Both the position numbers and the translations under genes were made by a program. DNA of 25,550 bases from a virus. Shown here in pieces: positions 1 through 6,954 of this stretch. Below the pieces are notes generated by a model that searched no databases, had not been told where the DNA came from, and saw only the letters and a list, made by a program, of their open reading frames with translations. Each line of letters begins with the position of its first letter. The first letter of the stretch is position 1. The stretch lies in IMG/VR virus record IMGVR_UViG_3300043431_000079, positions 1 through 25,550 of that record; one strand, given 5' to 3'.

Positions 1-351
1 TGCGGCACGGAATACTCTTTCGACCCGACAGACGGTGGAAGCATCTGCGTAGCGTGTCTGAAGGAGAGGCTGGAGCAGTCGCAAGGCGAGCAGGCGCCAG
101 TTGCTTGGTTGTGGGTAAATAAGCAGACAGGTGCAAAAGGTGTTTGCTTTGAAATCCCTACTGCATTCCACCCGGATTATCTATGGCGGCATCTCTACAC
201 CCACCCGCAGCCAGCGCAGAAGCCGCTCACCGATGATCAGGTATTGAAAGCTGTACGCCATCTTTACCAGTCCGACCTCCCTGTTGGAATGGGTTTTTCT
301 GACGATCTGGATGTGGCCCGCGCCATCGAAGCCGCCCACAACATCAAATGA
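1..351 (+). CDS. Phage hypothetical protein, 5' end missing, possible zinc ribbon
   Basis: The frame is open from the first base, so the start lies before the window. The visible 116 residues begin with a Cys, followed by CVAC at about residues 16-19, which looks like the second half of a small zinc ribbon. The first ATG-like or GTG codon inside the window (109) would cut this off, so I prefer a truncated longer gene. The C-terminal half (THPQP...LTDDQVLKAVR) resembles small accessory proteins common in phages of proteobacteria, whose role is unknown. It ends with TGA 5 bases before a terminator, so it is probably the last gene of the preceding transcription unit. The function is not recognised; the reading frame is fairly secure. 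Confidence 0.7.
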   Translation, partial: CGTEYSFDPTDGGSICVACLKERLEQSQGEQAPVAWLWVNKQTGAKGVCFEIPTAFHPDYLWRHLYTHPQPAQKPLTDDQVLKAVRHLYQSDLPVGMGFSDDLDVARAIEAAHNIK

Positions 352-356
352 CACAC

Positions 357-376
357 AGCCCCTTCGGGGGCTTTTT
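357..376 (+). terminator. Rho-independent terminator with TTCG loop
   Basis: AGCCCC (357-362) pairs perfectly with GGGGCT (367-372) around a TTCG tetraloop, followed by a T run to 376. It closes the truncated upstream gene and sits 3 bases before the MuF start codon, so the hairpin occupies the place where that gene's ribosome binding site should be. Confidence 0.85.
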
Positions 377-379
377 GCT

Positions 380-1297
380 ATGCCTAACCCCATCATCCCA
401 GGCTCAAATCAAGACCGCACCGGCACCCTGTCAATCCTTCGCCGTGCCGTGCGCGAGATCAACCGCAGATGGGCTGGGCTGCAAGCCGATGTGCTGGCGG
501 CGTTCGAGTCCATCCCGGCCTATGCGATCAATGCAGGTGAGACCGTCGATCTGTACCGCTATGGCCTGACACCCGATCAAATGGCGCGCCTGTCTGCCGA
601 GCTGCAGTCCGCTGTCGAGCGATGGATAGCGGATGGGCGCGACCCTGCAAACCTGTTCTGGTGGTCGCAGTACGTCAGCGAGACCGCCCAGCTTGGCACC
701 GCTCAGTCAGTCGCCAATCTGTCTAGCCTGTCTCCGGCCTACGCCGCTGCGCGGTCTATCGAAATGGTGATCTACTCCGAGCCCTACGTGCAGCGCTTGG
801 CCCTGGCGCAGTTCAAGAGCTATGAGCACTGGACCGGCCTTGCCGCTGCTCAGAAGTCCGAGCTGGCGCAGGTGATCGGCCGCGCGGTGACGGATGGCAA
901 GAGTCCGCGCGCCATCGCCGACGAGATCAAGAATCGACTGGGCGTGAGTCTGAGCAAGGCGAAATCTTATGCGCAAACGGACATTACAGACACGCTCAGG
1001 CAAGCCAGATGGGCCGAGTCTGAGCAGGCGCAGCAGGACTTCGGTATCAAGATCGGGCTGCTTTGGACTTCGGCGCTGTTGCCTACGACGAGGCCGTGGC
1101 ATGCATCACGCCATGGCCGGATCTACACGGCCACCCAGGTCAAAGAGTTCTACGGCCAGCGAGGCAATGTTTTTTCTTGTCACTGCTCAACCACGGAGGC
1201 ACTACTAGACACCGACGGCAAGCCCATCCTGACGCCCAAGCTACGCGCCAAGATGGCCGGTGAAAAGATCAAGTGGGACGCTGAGAATCCGCAGTAG
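380..1297 (+). CDS. MuF-like phage head morphogenesis protein (SPP1 gp7 / Mu gpF family)
   Basis: This 305-residue protein ends with the family signature: an aromatic LLWTSALLPTTRPWHASRHG stretch at about residues 230-250, followed by a CHCSTTEALLD segment. In SPP1 gp7 and Mu gpF relatives such proteins act at the portal during head assembly and a few copies enter the capsid. The middle part is helical and alanine-rich. I chose ATG 380 (MPNPIIPGSN) because an earlier ATG at 284 would overlap the upstream gene by 68 bases and add sequence read through the terminator. No clean Shine-Dalgarno is present; GGGGGC in the terminator stem is the only purine-rich stretch. The gene ends in TAG and its last codons overlap the promoter of the downstream noncoding RNA. 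The portal and terminase genes presumably lie upstream, outside the window. Confidence 0.85.
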   Translation: MPNPIIPGSNQDRTGTLSILRRAVREINRRWAGLQADVLAAFESIPAYAINAGETVDLYRYGLTPDQMARLSAELQSAVERWIADGRDPANLFWWSQYVSETAQLGTAQSVANLSSLSPAYAAARSIEMVIYSEPYVQRLALAQFKSYEHWTGLAAAQKSELAQVIGRAVTDGKSPRAIADEIKNRLGVSLSKAKSYAQTDITDTLRQARWAESEQAQQDFGIKIGLLWTSALLPTTRPWHASRHGRIYTATQVKEFYGQRGNVFSCHCSTTEALLDTDGKPILTPKLRAKMAGEKIKWDAENPQ

Positions 1298-1309
1298 GTG
1301 CGGTATACT
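1281..1309 (+). promoter_or_regulatory. Sigma70-type promoter of the 1316-1582 RNA
   Basis: CTGAGA (1281-1286, 4 of 6 consensus) and TATACT (1304-1309, 5 of 6) are separated by exactly 17 bases. The predicted start is near 1316, the base before the first strand of the 12-bp stem of the candidate RNA. The -35 box lies inside the end of the MuF gene. Inferred from sequence only. Confidence 0.6.
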
Positions 1310-1315
1310 GGCATC

Positions 1316-1582
1316 CGATGATCAGCGCGAGAGGCAGGTCTTAGCCGCCTGCTGCAATGTGGGGTTCCGCTTTGTGACATGCCATGGTGCTTTATCCAGA
1401 CTGGCGCTGATCATCACTATCACGCATGCGGATTGTGAAGCCATGGACTGCTGATCGTCTCTGTGGTACTTCATTCAGTCAGTCCGCAGCCGTGATGGTT
1501 ACAAGCCAAGCTACAGATCGGTTCGCCGGTTGACGTTTTGCGCCATCAACATCAAGCCCTGACCACAAATCAGGGCTTTTTT
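1316..1582 (+). ncRNA. Candidate structured noncoding RNA between MuF and protease genes
   Basis: The 318-base gap between the MuF gene and the next gene has no convincing reading frame but dense complementarity. P1 is a perfect 12-bp stem (1317-1328 with 1404-1415). It encloses a hairpin with GCAGG 1334-1338 / CCTGC 1348-1352 and a second at 1355-1362 / 1367-1374 with a GGTT loop. P2 starts on the very next base: 1416-1424 pairs with 1491-1499 (9 bp, one G-U). Inside P2 are GCGG/CCGC (1428-1431/1484-1487) or, competing with it, a 10-bp helix 1445-1454 with 1475-1485 containing one bulge. A TTCG-capped hairpin follows at 1517-1530, then an intrinsic terminator. A promoter with 17-base spacing begins it. 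A long mRNA leader is the alternative, but the terminator favours a discrete transcript of about 267 nt. I do not recognise the family. Confidence 0.6.
1555..1582 (+). terminator. Rho-independent terminator ending the noncoding RNA
   Basis: AGCCCTGA (1555-1562) pairs perfectly with TCAGGGCT (1570-1577) around a 7-base loop, followed by six T in a row (1577-1582). It separates the MuF/RNA unit from the protease gene, so the next gene needs its own promoter or antitermination. Confidence 0.9.
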
Positions 1583-1596
1583 GTGCGCGCCTGCTT

Positions 1597-1615
1597 TCTC
1601 CCTAGCATTGGCCGC
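1597..1615 (+). promoter_or_regulatory. Start-associated element, copy 1 (TAGCAT 7 bases before ATG)
   Basis: TCTCCCTAGCATTGGCC at 1597-1613 recurs, with one small variation, before the genes at 7997 and 12923 and, identical over 17 bases, at 16674. TAGCAT (1603-1608) is followed by exactly 7 bases and then the ATG at 1616. It could be a phage late promoter giving leaderless mRNA, or a translation-start element. No Shine-Dalgarno is present. Confidence 0.6.
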
Positions 1616-2932
1616 ATGACCTCAAAACGTGTTCATATCCTAAGCGCGGTAAACGCATCCAGCGTAAGCAAGGACGGCAGTACCTACACAATCCGCGATG
1701 TCGTCGGCGCTGTCGATGATATCGTGATGAATAGCCGACTCTACCCTGCTGACCAGCTCAAAGCCGCAGCCGCGACGCTTGAAGGTAAGCCCGCTCCGGC
1801 AGGCCACCCCAAGAACTCGGCAGGCCAGGCCATCAGCGCGCTAAACGGAGAAGCGCTGGCAAGCGCTTGGATCGGCAGCTATGTGCGCAATGCCCGCCAC
1901 GAAGCAGGCCGCACCATTGCTGACGTGGTGGTCAACGAAGCCCAGGCCCGCGCACACCCGGACGGCGCAAGGCTTATCGAACGGCTGGATGCAGCCATTG
2001 CAGGCAACAACGCCGATCCAATCCATGTCAGCACCGGCTTGATGATGGACCCCATCATTGCCAATGGCGAGTCGCGCGGAAAAAAGTACAGCTCTATCGT
2101 CACCAACATCAGGTACGACCATTTGGCGATTCTGCTGAATGAGCAAGGCGCGGCGACTCCTGATCAGGGTGTAGGGATGTTCCTCAATTCGGCAGGCGAG
2201 GCCGAGCAAGTCGAGGAGGTGATTATCAACACCGAACCCGAAGACCTGCGCACCCGTGGCTTGTTGGGCTGGATCAAGCGGCTGATCGGCAATGAATCCG
2301 AAATGTCGTTTGATGACATCGCCAACAAGCTGCGCGAATCGCTGCCGCAAAACTCCTGGCTGCGCGAGGTCTATTCCAAGCGCGTGATCTACGTCACCGA
2401 AGCGCCTGGCCGGGATGCTGCGTATTTCCAGCAGGACTACGCCATTGATTCCGCGGGCTCCGTATCATTACTGGGAAGCCCCGTTGAAGTCACTCGGCGG
2501 GTCGAGTACAAACCCGTCGAAACGAATGAAAGGACCGACGCAGTGAAGCAACACATTCTCGCCGCGCTCAACGCCGCTGGCATCCAAACCGAGAGCATGG
2601 ACGAGTCCGCGCTGCTGTCGGCCTACAACGCGCTGATCACCAAGCCGCAAGCTGACGCACTGACCGCTGCAAACGCCAAGATCGCACAGATCGAAGCCAA
2701 TGCACAAGCCACCGAAGCCGCCGAGCTGGACAAGCTGTCCGCTCAGATGGCCGTCAACAGCGCCCTGACCGCCGATGACCTGAAAGCCCTGGGCCTGAAG
2801 CGCCTGCGCGAGATCAAGTCCGCAGCAAAAGATGCTGGCGGTTATGCCGCGCCCATTTTGGCCGCCAACAGTGCAACCAAACCCGCCAGCGAGTTCGCCG
2901 GCTACTCGATCAACTCTCATCTGGAGGCCTAA
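1616..2932 (+). CDS. DUF2213-type prohead protease fused to scaffold domain
   Basis: This 438-residue protein has the look of the DUF2213 family of phage head proteins, proposed to be maturation proteases. The N-terminal part (about residues 1-200) carries SRLYPADQLKAAAATLEGKPAPAGHPKN and a later HVSTGL segment. A middle part (about 230-300) has the SEMSFDDIANKLRESL helix and the YFQQDYAIDSAGSVSL strand region. Residues about 310-400 form an alanine-rich coiled coil (AALNAAGIQ to ANAQATEAAELDKL), as expected for an internal scaffold. It lies between the MuF protein and the decoration and capsid genes, the usual place for protease and scaffold. ATG 1616 (MTSKRVHI) is chosen over 1538 because the earlier start would be read through the terminator. 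It has no Shine-Dalgarno but is preceded by the repeated CTCCCTAGCAT element. The catalytic residues cannot be assigned from sequence alone. Confidence 0.75.
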   Translation: MTSKRVHILSAVNASSVSKDGSTYTIRDVVGAVDDIVMNSRLYPADQLKAAAATLEGKPAPAGHPKNSAGQAISALNGEALASAWIGSYVRNARHEAGRTIADVVVNEAQARAHPDGARLIERLDAAIAGNNADPIHVSTGLMMDPIIANGESRGKKYSSIVTNIRYDHLAILLNEQGAATPDQGVGMFLNSAGEAEQVEEVIINTEPEDLRTRGLLGWIKRLIGNESEMSFDDIANKLRESLPQNSWLREVYSKRVIYVTEAPGRDAAYFQQDYAIDSAGSVSLLGSPVEVTRRVEYKPVETNERTDAVKQHILAALNAAGIQTESMDESALLSAYNALITKPQADALTAANAKIAQIEANAQATEAAELDKLSAQMAVNSALTADDLKALGLKRLREIKSAAKDAGGYAAPILAANSATKPASEFAGYSINSHLEA

Positions 2933-2935
2933 ATC

Positions 2936-3376
2936 ATGGCAAACCGCATTTTCCGAGGCTCGGCTGAAAAGACTGTTTCGAGCAAGACCGTTGCCGGTGC
3001 TTACCTGCCCGGCACCTTCGTGACCGAGGGCGCTTCGACCCTGACCCAAGCGACCGCACCGGCTGGCCTGCTGCGCGTGCTGGCAAACCGTGACTGGTAC
3101 AGCGACGGCGGCCTCACCGCCTCCGATCCGCTGCTGGCCGCCTACGCCTCTGGCGACACCGCCGACGCCTACGCCATCGAGCCGGGCTACGTCTTCCAGG
3201 TTGCCGCTGCAGCTGCGACCTACACCTTCGGCCAGGAGCTGACCATTGGTGCCGGTGGCCGCGTGACCGCTGCAGCCTCGACCAACCTCGTGATCGGCTT
3301 CGCTCGCACCGCTGGTGCCAAGTCGGCCGGCGACCTGATTGATGTCGAAATCGCAAACTTCTACGTCAAGGCCTAA
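2936..3376 (+). CDS. Putative head decoration / structural cement protein
   Basis: This 146-residue protein follows the protease/scaffold gene after 3 bases and immediately precedes the capsid gene. It is rich in Ala, Gly and Thr, with short beta-type stretches (AVAGAYLPGTFVTEGAS-like N terminus, then TFGQELTIGAGGRVTAA, then LVIGFARTAG and DLIDVEIANF). This pattern of a barrel-like 'pay-in, attribute, value' protein is typical of small capsid decoration or cement proteins that stabilise mature heads in siphoviruses and podoviruses. No enzyme motif is present. The assignment rests on position, size and composition rather than a diagnostic motif. Confidence 0.6.
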   Translation: MANRIFRGSAEKTVSSKTVAGAYLPGTFVTEGASTLTQATAPAGLLRVLANRDWYSDGGLTASDPLLAAYASGDTADAYAIEPGYVFQVAAAAATYTFGQELTIGAGGRVTAAASTNLVIGFARTAGAKSAGDLIDVEIANFYVKA

Positions 3377-3401
3377 CGCCTGACAACCTGGAGCAAACAA
3401 C

Positions 3402-4394
3402 ATGCTGAAATTCACCCCCGAGCAAGAGCTGGCCGTCAACTCGGCCCGCGAAGCCTTCAACCAGACCATGACCGCTGTTGCGGCTCAGAACTCGCTGATC
3501 GGAAACGCATCCCCCATTCCGCTCGACGCCTGGCGCCGTGTGGACCAGCGCGGCGCGATGATCCAGCGCGATGTGCTGGCCGTGTTCAACCGCCTGGCCG
3601 CATCGAACCAGACCCCGGTCGGTGTGGGCGATATCGTCAACTTCTACCCGCAGATCAGCGACTCGGGCGAAGTCCATGTCTCGATGGACGGCCGCTCCGA
3701 GGGGCTGGCTGATCAAGCGAACGTCAAGTATGTCGGCACCCCGGTGCCGGTATTCGACAGCTATGCCCGCATGGGTTGGCGTCAGATGGAGACCATCCGC
3801 AAATCTGGCGGCGGTCTCGACATCGACACCATCGCCAACCATCAGCGCAAGGTCGCCGAGAAGCTGGAAGATGTCGCACTGAACGGCATGCCGAACATCG
3901 TCGTTGGTGGCAATACCATCTACGGCCTGCGCACCTTCCCGCAACGCTCAACCGATACCACCGGCCTGGTGCTGAAGTCCTCGACCGGCGCTCAGTGGCT
4001 GGCTGCGATGGAAAAGCTGATCAATGCCCTGATTGGCGACAACGCATTCGGTCGCGTCACCGTCTTCCTGAACTACGGTGACTACGTGTACGCCAGCATT
4101 AACGAGTTCACCGCTGGCTACCCGAAGACCATCCTGCAGCGCCTGCAGGAAATCGGCCAGATCGCCGAAATCGTCCCGGCTCCGAAGGTCCCGGCAAACG
4201 AAGTGATCGGCATCGCTGGCCTGGCGACTGGTGAGTGGGGTTCTATCCTGCAAGCCATGCCGCTGGTGACCCGTCCGAAGGCTCGCAGCAACCCGGAAGA
4301 CGACTACGTGTTCGGCGTTCTGGCCATGGCTGCCCCGCAGTTCCGCGCGGACTACGAAGGCCGCTCGCAGATCGCCCATCTGACGCAAGCCTGA
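3402..4394 (+). CDS. Major capsid protein
   Basis: This 330-residue protein occupies the capsid position, directly after the scaffold and decoration genes. It begins with a helical segment (QELAVNSAREAFNQTMTAVAAQ), contains a central KLEDVALNGMPNIVVGGNTIYGLRTFP stretch and a 'NYGDYVYAS...TILQRLQEIGQIAEIVPAP' segment, and ends with a region like VFGVLAMAAPQFRADYEGRSQIAHLTQA. The 'bound to a plasmid-like gene product, named target, then domain strands' organisation matches HK97-fold capsid proteins that do not need a cleaved long N-terminal delta domain, and several capsid families contain the G-N-x-x-x-G-L loop seen here. A good ribosome site (CTGGAGC) lies 9 bases before the ATG. Codon use is strongly biased to G/C at third positions, as expected for a highly expressed structural gene. 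The exact family is not certain. Confidence 0.8.
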   Translation: MLKFTPEQELAVNSAREAFNQTMTAVAAQNSLIGNASPIPLDAWRRVDQRGAMIQRDVLAVFNRLAASNQTPVGVGDIVNFYPQISDSGEVHVSMDGRSEGLADQANVKYVGTPVPVFDSYARMGWRQMETIRKSGGGLDIDTIANHQRKVAEKLEDVALNGMPNIVVGGNTIYGLRTFPQRSTDTTGLVLKSSTGAQWLAAMEKLINALIGDNAFGRVTVFLNYGDYVYASINEFTAGYPKTILQRLQEIGQIAEIVPAPKVPANEVIGIAGLATGEWGSILQAMPLVTRPKARSNPEDDYVFGVLAMAAPQFRADYEGRSQIAHLTQA

Positions 4395-4396
4395 TC

Positions 4397-4693
4397 ATGA
4401 AGCTGACCATTACGCACCTGAAGGCTCCCTGGCCCACCGGCGCTGTGGTCGGCGACGTGATCGAACTCGCCAGCGTGCCCACATGGGCCGTTGGCAAGTG
4501 CGCACCCGCTGACGATGGCGCAACCGTGACTGTCGGCGCGGTGCAAGCTGCGCCAGCAGCGCAAGTAGTGCAAGCAAAGCAAGAGCCTAGCATTGATGAC
4601 TTGCGCGAGCAGGCCAAGGCGTTTGGCATCAAAGTCGATGGCCGTTGGTCGGCTGACCGGATGGCTGCTGAGATCCAGAAGGCACAAGGCTAA
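4397..4693 (+). CDS. Small head protein with C-terminal HeH/LEM-like helix domain
   Basis: This 98-residue protein starts at ATG 4397, 2 bases after the capsid stop codon. Its N terminus (MKLTITHLKAPWPTGAVVGDVIEL) looks like a small beta fold. A flexible Ala/Gln-rich linker lies at about residues 45-62. The last 35 residues, with DLREQAKAFGIKVDGRW, follow the pattern of the helix-extension-helix (HeH/LEM-like, Rho N-terminal-like) domain seen in many phage head-operon proteins, sometimes thought to bind nucleic acid or another head protein. The gene is translationally close to both neighbours. Its exact role is not known; a minor head component or assembly factor is the most likely. Confidence 0.6.
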   Translation: MKLTITHLKAPWPTGAVVGDVIELASVPTWAVGKCAPADDGATVTVGAVQAAPAAQVVQAKQEPSIDDLREQAKAFGIKVDGRWSADRMAAEIQKAQG

Positions 4694-4696
4694 GGC

Positions 4697-5122
4697 ATGA
4701 AATCAATCTCTATCCAGTGGCACGACTCGCCGCAGTCCGTCCATCGCGCCATGTGGGAGCCTGTCGCGGCAAGCGAAGGCACCGCCTACGATGACATGAT
4801 GGCGGATTCTGTCGGCGTCGCAACGTCCGCTGACGGGGTTGATTTTGAGCTGTCCCATGCTGACGAGTTGGCCGCGCTAGAGGCTCAAGGCTGCTGGGCA
4901 TTTGTCGACACCGAAGTGGGCGTCATCCATGCATGGGTGGCGCCTGACGCGCCTCGTTCGCGCGTGGTGCATATGTTCGCGCATGAGATTGGGCACATGG
5001 TGGGCACCCCGCTAGATGACGACATTTCCGAGGAAATGCGCGCCGAGGAATTCGGGCGCGTCGCCGCTATGGCGTTCGATATGATGATGTCGATTCAGCA
5101 ACAACACGAGGCCTTAAAATGA
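4697..5122 (+). CDS. HEIGH-motif metalloprotease-like protein in head operon
   Basis: The 141-residue protein contains VVHMFAHEIGHMVGTP with H96-E97-x-x-H100, the zinc-binding and catalytic HExxH signature, followed about 13-18 residues later by SEEMRAEEFGRVAAMAF, which offers a Glu third ligand. This is the arrangement of gluzincin-type and ImmA/IrrE-like (COG2856) peptidases. The N-terminal 80 residues show no clear domain. It lies between the LEM-like gene (3 bases upstream) and the head-tail adaptor gene, whose ATG overlaps its stop. A virion-associated or assembly protease is an inference; it could also be an accessory gene that cleaves a host or repressor protein. All metal ligands appear intact. 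Confidence 0.6.
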   Translation: MKSISIQWHDSPQSVHRAMWEPVAASEGTAYDDMMADSVGVATSADGVDFELSHADELAALEAQGCWAFVDTEVGVIHAWVAPDAPRSRVVHMFAHEIGHMVGTPLDDDISEEMRAEEFGRVAAMAFDMMMSIQQQHEALK

Positions 5123-5484
5123 TCACCAGCGCACAGGCGACCCAGTACCTCGACCAGATGCTGGGAGTCGGTGCGCCCGGTTTTCTTGTGGACGCCGCCG
5201 TCTCTGACGTGGCGACCTACGAGGCCGCGCTGACCGCAGCAGGCTACACGACCTCGACCATTGTGCGCATCGAATGCATGGCCGTCGCCATCCTGGTGGC
5301 TGCAGGCGACCCCAAGCGCACCAGCTCGCAAGGCGCTGCATCGGGCGCGTCTCGCTCATTCCGATTCAAGGATGGCGACCTGTCGGCCCTACGCCGCTCG
5401 CTGGCTTCGCTGGATACGTCCGGCGTGGTCGCTGATCTGGTCGGCACTGATCCTGCCGCGTCTGCTTTCATGATGGTGGTGTGA
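5119..5484 (+). CDS. Putative head-tail adaptor (DUF7370-like)
   Basis: This 121-residue protein overlaps the preceding stop codon by 4 bases (ATGA). The pattern 'MITSAQATQYLD..LG..APGFLVDAAVSD', then an Ala-rich helix with a RIECMAVAILVAAGDPKRTSSQGA segment, then SGASRSFRFKDGDLSALRRSLASLDTSG, resembles a group of small phage proteins located after the capsid gene (I recall this as DUF7370), which are likely to be adaptor proteins at the head-tail joint. The SGASRSFRF core is the most telling piece. It is followed after 3 bases by another small structural gene. Confidence 0.55.
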   Translation: MITSAQATQYLDQMLGVGAPGFLVDAAVSDVATYEAALTAAGYTTSTIVRIECMAVAILVAAGDPKRTSSQGAASGASRSFRFKDGDLSALRRSLASLDTSGVVADLVGTDPAASAFMMVV

Positions 5485-5487
5485 CAA

Positions 5488-5853
5488 ATGGCAATGCCTT
5501 ACAAATTCATGACGGCGGGCGAGTCCGAGGTACTGCCCGTCAACGGCGGGCCGTACTTCACCGAGGAAATGTCAGCGGACTGGGCCTATGGCGCGGTCTA
5601 CGTCGAATTCTTCTCTGACGCTGCCGGGACGGTCCCCGCGACCCCCACCGCTGGCGATGTGATTGCCGAGGCTTCGCCGATGGGAACGCTGTTCATGGCA
5701 TCTGGCAACGTCTCAAAAATCCTGGCAGTCAATGCAGGAAGCCCGCCGATGTATGAGCCGCCTGTTTTTGAGGGCTGCGCCATCAAAGGCCGTCTGACAT
5801 TCTCCGGCGTCACTGGTGCTGCTACCTGCCGCGCCATCTTCTGGAGGTCTTGA
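5488..5853 (+). CDS. Small phage structural protein, function unknown
   Basis: This 121-residue protein has beta-rich character, with alternating hydrophobic segments (WAYGAVYVEFFSD, GTLFMASGNVSKILAVNAG, GRLTFSGVTGAATCRAIFW). No catalytic motif or membrane segment is visible. The gene lies 3 bases after the adaptor gene and 3 bases before the next gene, in a tightly packed head-tail joining cluster, so a minor head or head-completion protein is likely. I do not recognise the family. Confidence 0.55.
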   Translation: MAMPYKFMTAGESEVLPVNGGPYFTEEMSADWAYGAVYVEFFSDAAGTVPATPTAGDVIAEASPMGTLFMASGNVSKILAVNAGSPPMYEPPVFEGCAIKGRLTFSGVTGAATCRAIFWRS

Positions 5854-5856
5854 GCC

Positions 5857-6225
5857 ATGTACCCGAGTCACGCACAGCGCGCGGACATTCAGAGCTTCGC
5901 GCGCATCTATCCAGAAGGCGTATCGCTTGTCACGCCGGGCAGGCCCAGCCTGAAATCGGTCGCCATTCAGAACCGCGACAACAAGACGATCTATTTCTGG
6001 CACGGCCGCATGCCATCCGGCACCACGGGCCAAGGCCCGTACCTGCCGGTCGATCCGGTGCAATGGACCGCGCAAGAAAAAGCGGACGCCGCCGCAATGA
6101 TGCTGGTCTATGGCGAGGCCATCGCAGCCGGTGCGACCTACGAGCCCCGCGTGGCGCAAACGTCCGCGCTCTATAGCTATGTGACGGTCGGCACCGCCGT
6201 CGCTCACGTCAAGGCGGGCAACTGA
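5857..6225 (+). CDS. Small phage structural protein, function unknown
   Basis: This 122-residue protein starts MYPSHAQRADIQSFARIYPEGVSLVTPGRPSLKSVAIQNRDNKTIYFWHGRMP in outline and contains a hydrophobic-alternating N-terminal half and an Ala-rich helix (EKADAAAMMLVYGEAIAAG). No motif is recognised. The gene is embedded in the head-tail joining cluster, starting 3 bases after the preceding stop and ending 1 base before the following gene, so it is probably a minor structural protein made together with its neighbours. Confidence 0.55.
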   Translation: MYPSHAQRADIQSFARIYPEGVSLVTPGRPSLKSVAIQNRDNKTIYFWHGRMPSGTTGQGPYLPVDPVQWTAQEKADAAAMMLVYGEAIAAGATYEPRVAQTSALYSYVTVGTAVAHVKAGN

Positions 6226-6226
6226 T

Positions 6227-6568
6227 ATGAGCGCATCATCAAGATGGAGCTACACGTCAACAGCCACCCACTGGGTGCAATCCGGGTTCGATGATTGGAC
6301 CGGGGTTAAGACCTGGGCAGCGCCGGTCGCGTTCGCCTGCGACTACAAAGCCGAGGCCAAGACGATGACCGACGCCACGGGGCAGGAGTTCGTCTCGCGC
6401 CAGGTGCTCTATACCGAGCGCAGCACGATCCAGCCGGGCGACATGGTGTTGATTGGCTCTCATGCTGGCGCTGATCCAGTCATTGCAGGAGCCGCCGAGG
6501 TGCGCAGCGTGACGCGCTACGCTGACACGTTCGACCTCGTGGCTGATGATTACATGATCGCCACCTGA
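6227..6568 (+). CDS. Putative head closure / head-tail joining protein
   Basis: The 113-residue protein lies just before the gp10-like neck gene, the usual place of a head closure protein. Its sequence is beta-rich, with a WAAPVAFACDYKAEAKTMTDATGQEFVSRQVLYTE segment and a short loop PGDMVLIG, a layout seen in small head-tail joining proteins in which a compact barrel carries a long loop. Assignment rests on size, fold impression and position; no diagnostic motif is present. It is separated by 1 base from both neighbours, so it is clearly co-transcribed with them. Confidence 0.5.
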   Translation: MSASSRWSYTSTATHWVQSGFDDWTGVKTWAAPVAFACDYKAEAKTMTDATGQEFVSRQVLYTERSTIQPGDMVLIGSHAGADPVIAGAAEVRSVTRYADTFDLVADDYMIAT

Positions 6569-6569
6569 C

Positions 6570-6920
6570 ATGGCTACCCGGCGCACCAGCAACCGCCTGC
6601 CTCAGTTCCTGGCGGCTGTAGAGCAGAAGGCAGCGCGCGGCGTCACGCAAGCCCTGATACTTGGTGCGTCCGAGGCTAGCGTGATGACGCCGATTGATAC
6701 CTCGACGCTTTTGAATAGCCAGTTCCGCAACGTGACGAAAGATGGCTCCAAGATCGTCGGGACAGTGGGCTACACGGCGGAGTATGCCCGCTACGTGCAT
6801 GACCCTAACGTCAAGCAGAAGTTCAGGCGCTCGACAGCTGAGAAAGAGTTCCTTCGCAAGGGCTTCGAGGAGGCCGAGCCGAATATCCGGGCCGTCATCA
6901 CTGGCGCAATCAAGACGTGA
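6570..6920 (+). CDS. HK97 gp10-like neck (tail completion) protein
   Basis: This 116-residue protein carries the signature of the HK97 gp10 family: TPIDTSTLLNSQ near the middle, then VGYTAEYARYVHDPN, then a Lys/Arg-rich stretch and EKEFLRKGFEEAEPNI near the end. In HK97-like phages this protein joins the completed head neck to the tail. It is the last gene of the head block; its stop codon is followed directly by a strong two-way terminator, after which the strand changes. Length and motif order agree with the family. Confidence 0.75.
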   Translation: MATRRTSNRLPQFLAAVEQKAARGVTQALILGASEASVMTPIDTSTLLNSQFRNVTKDGSKIVGTVGYTAEYARYVHDPNVKQKFRRSTAEKEFLRKGFEEAEPNIRAVITGAIKT

Positions 6921-6921
6921 A

Positions 6922-6950
6922 AAAGCCCGCTGATGCGGGCTTTGTTGTTT
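6922..6950. terminator. Bidirectional terminator between head block and methyltransferase
   Basis: AAAGCCCGC (6922-6930) pairs with GCGGGCTTT (6935-6943) around TGAT, followed on plus by TTTGTTGTTT. On minus the stem is followed by a T run read from the A run at 6921-6925. It ends both converging units. The stem and the TTTGTTGTT tail recur almost unchanged at 12050-12078. Confidence 0.85.
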
Positions 6951-6954
6951 CATA

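Noticed and set aside
1316-1582. The structured region as a tRNA, tmRNA or group I intron
   Set aside because: No cloverleaf, CCA end, tmRNA tag frame or group I core could be found; the TTCG hairpin is not a T-arm sequence.
2468-3469. Long minus-strand open frame of 333 codons opposite the scaffold and decoration genes
   Set aside because: It mirrors the codon bias of the plus-strand genes, starts without a ribosome site and would span three real genes. Its Gly and Leu-rich translation resembles no family.
4586-4601. A fifth partial CCTAGCATTG copy inside the LEM-like gene
   Set aside because: It lacks the CTC part, lies in coding sequence and has no gene start at the right distance; a 10-base match of this kind can occur by chance.
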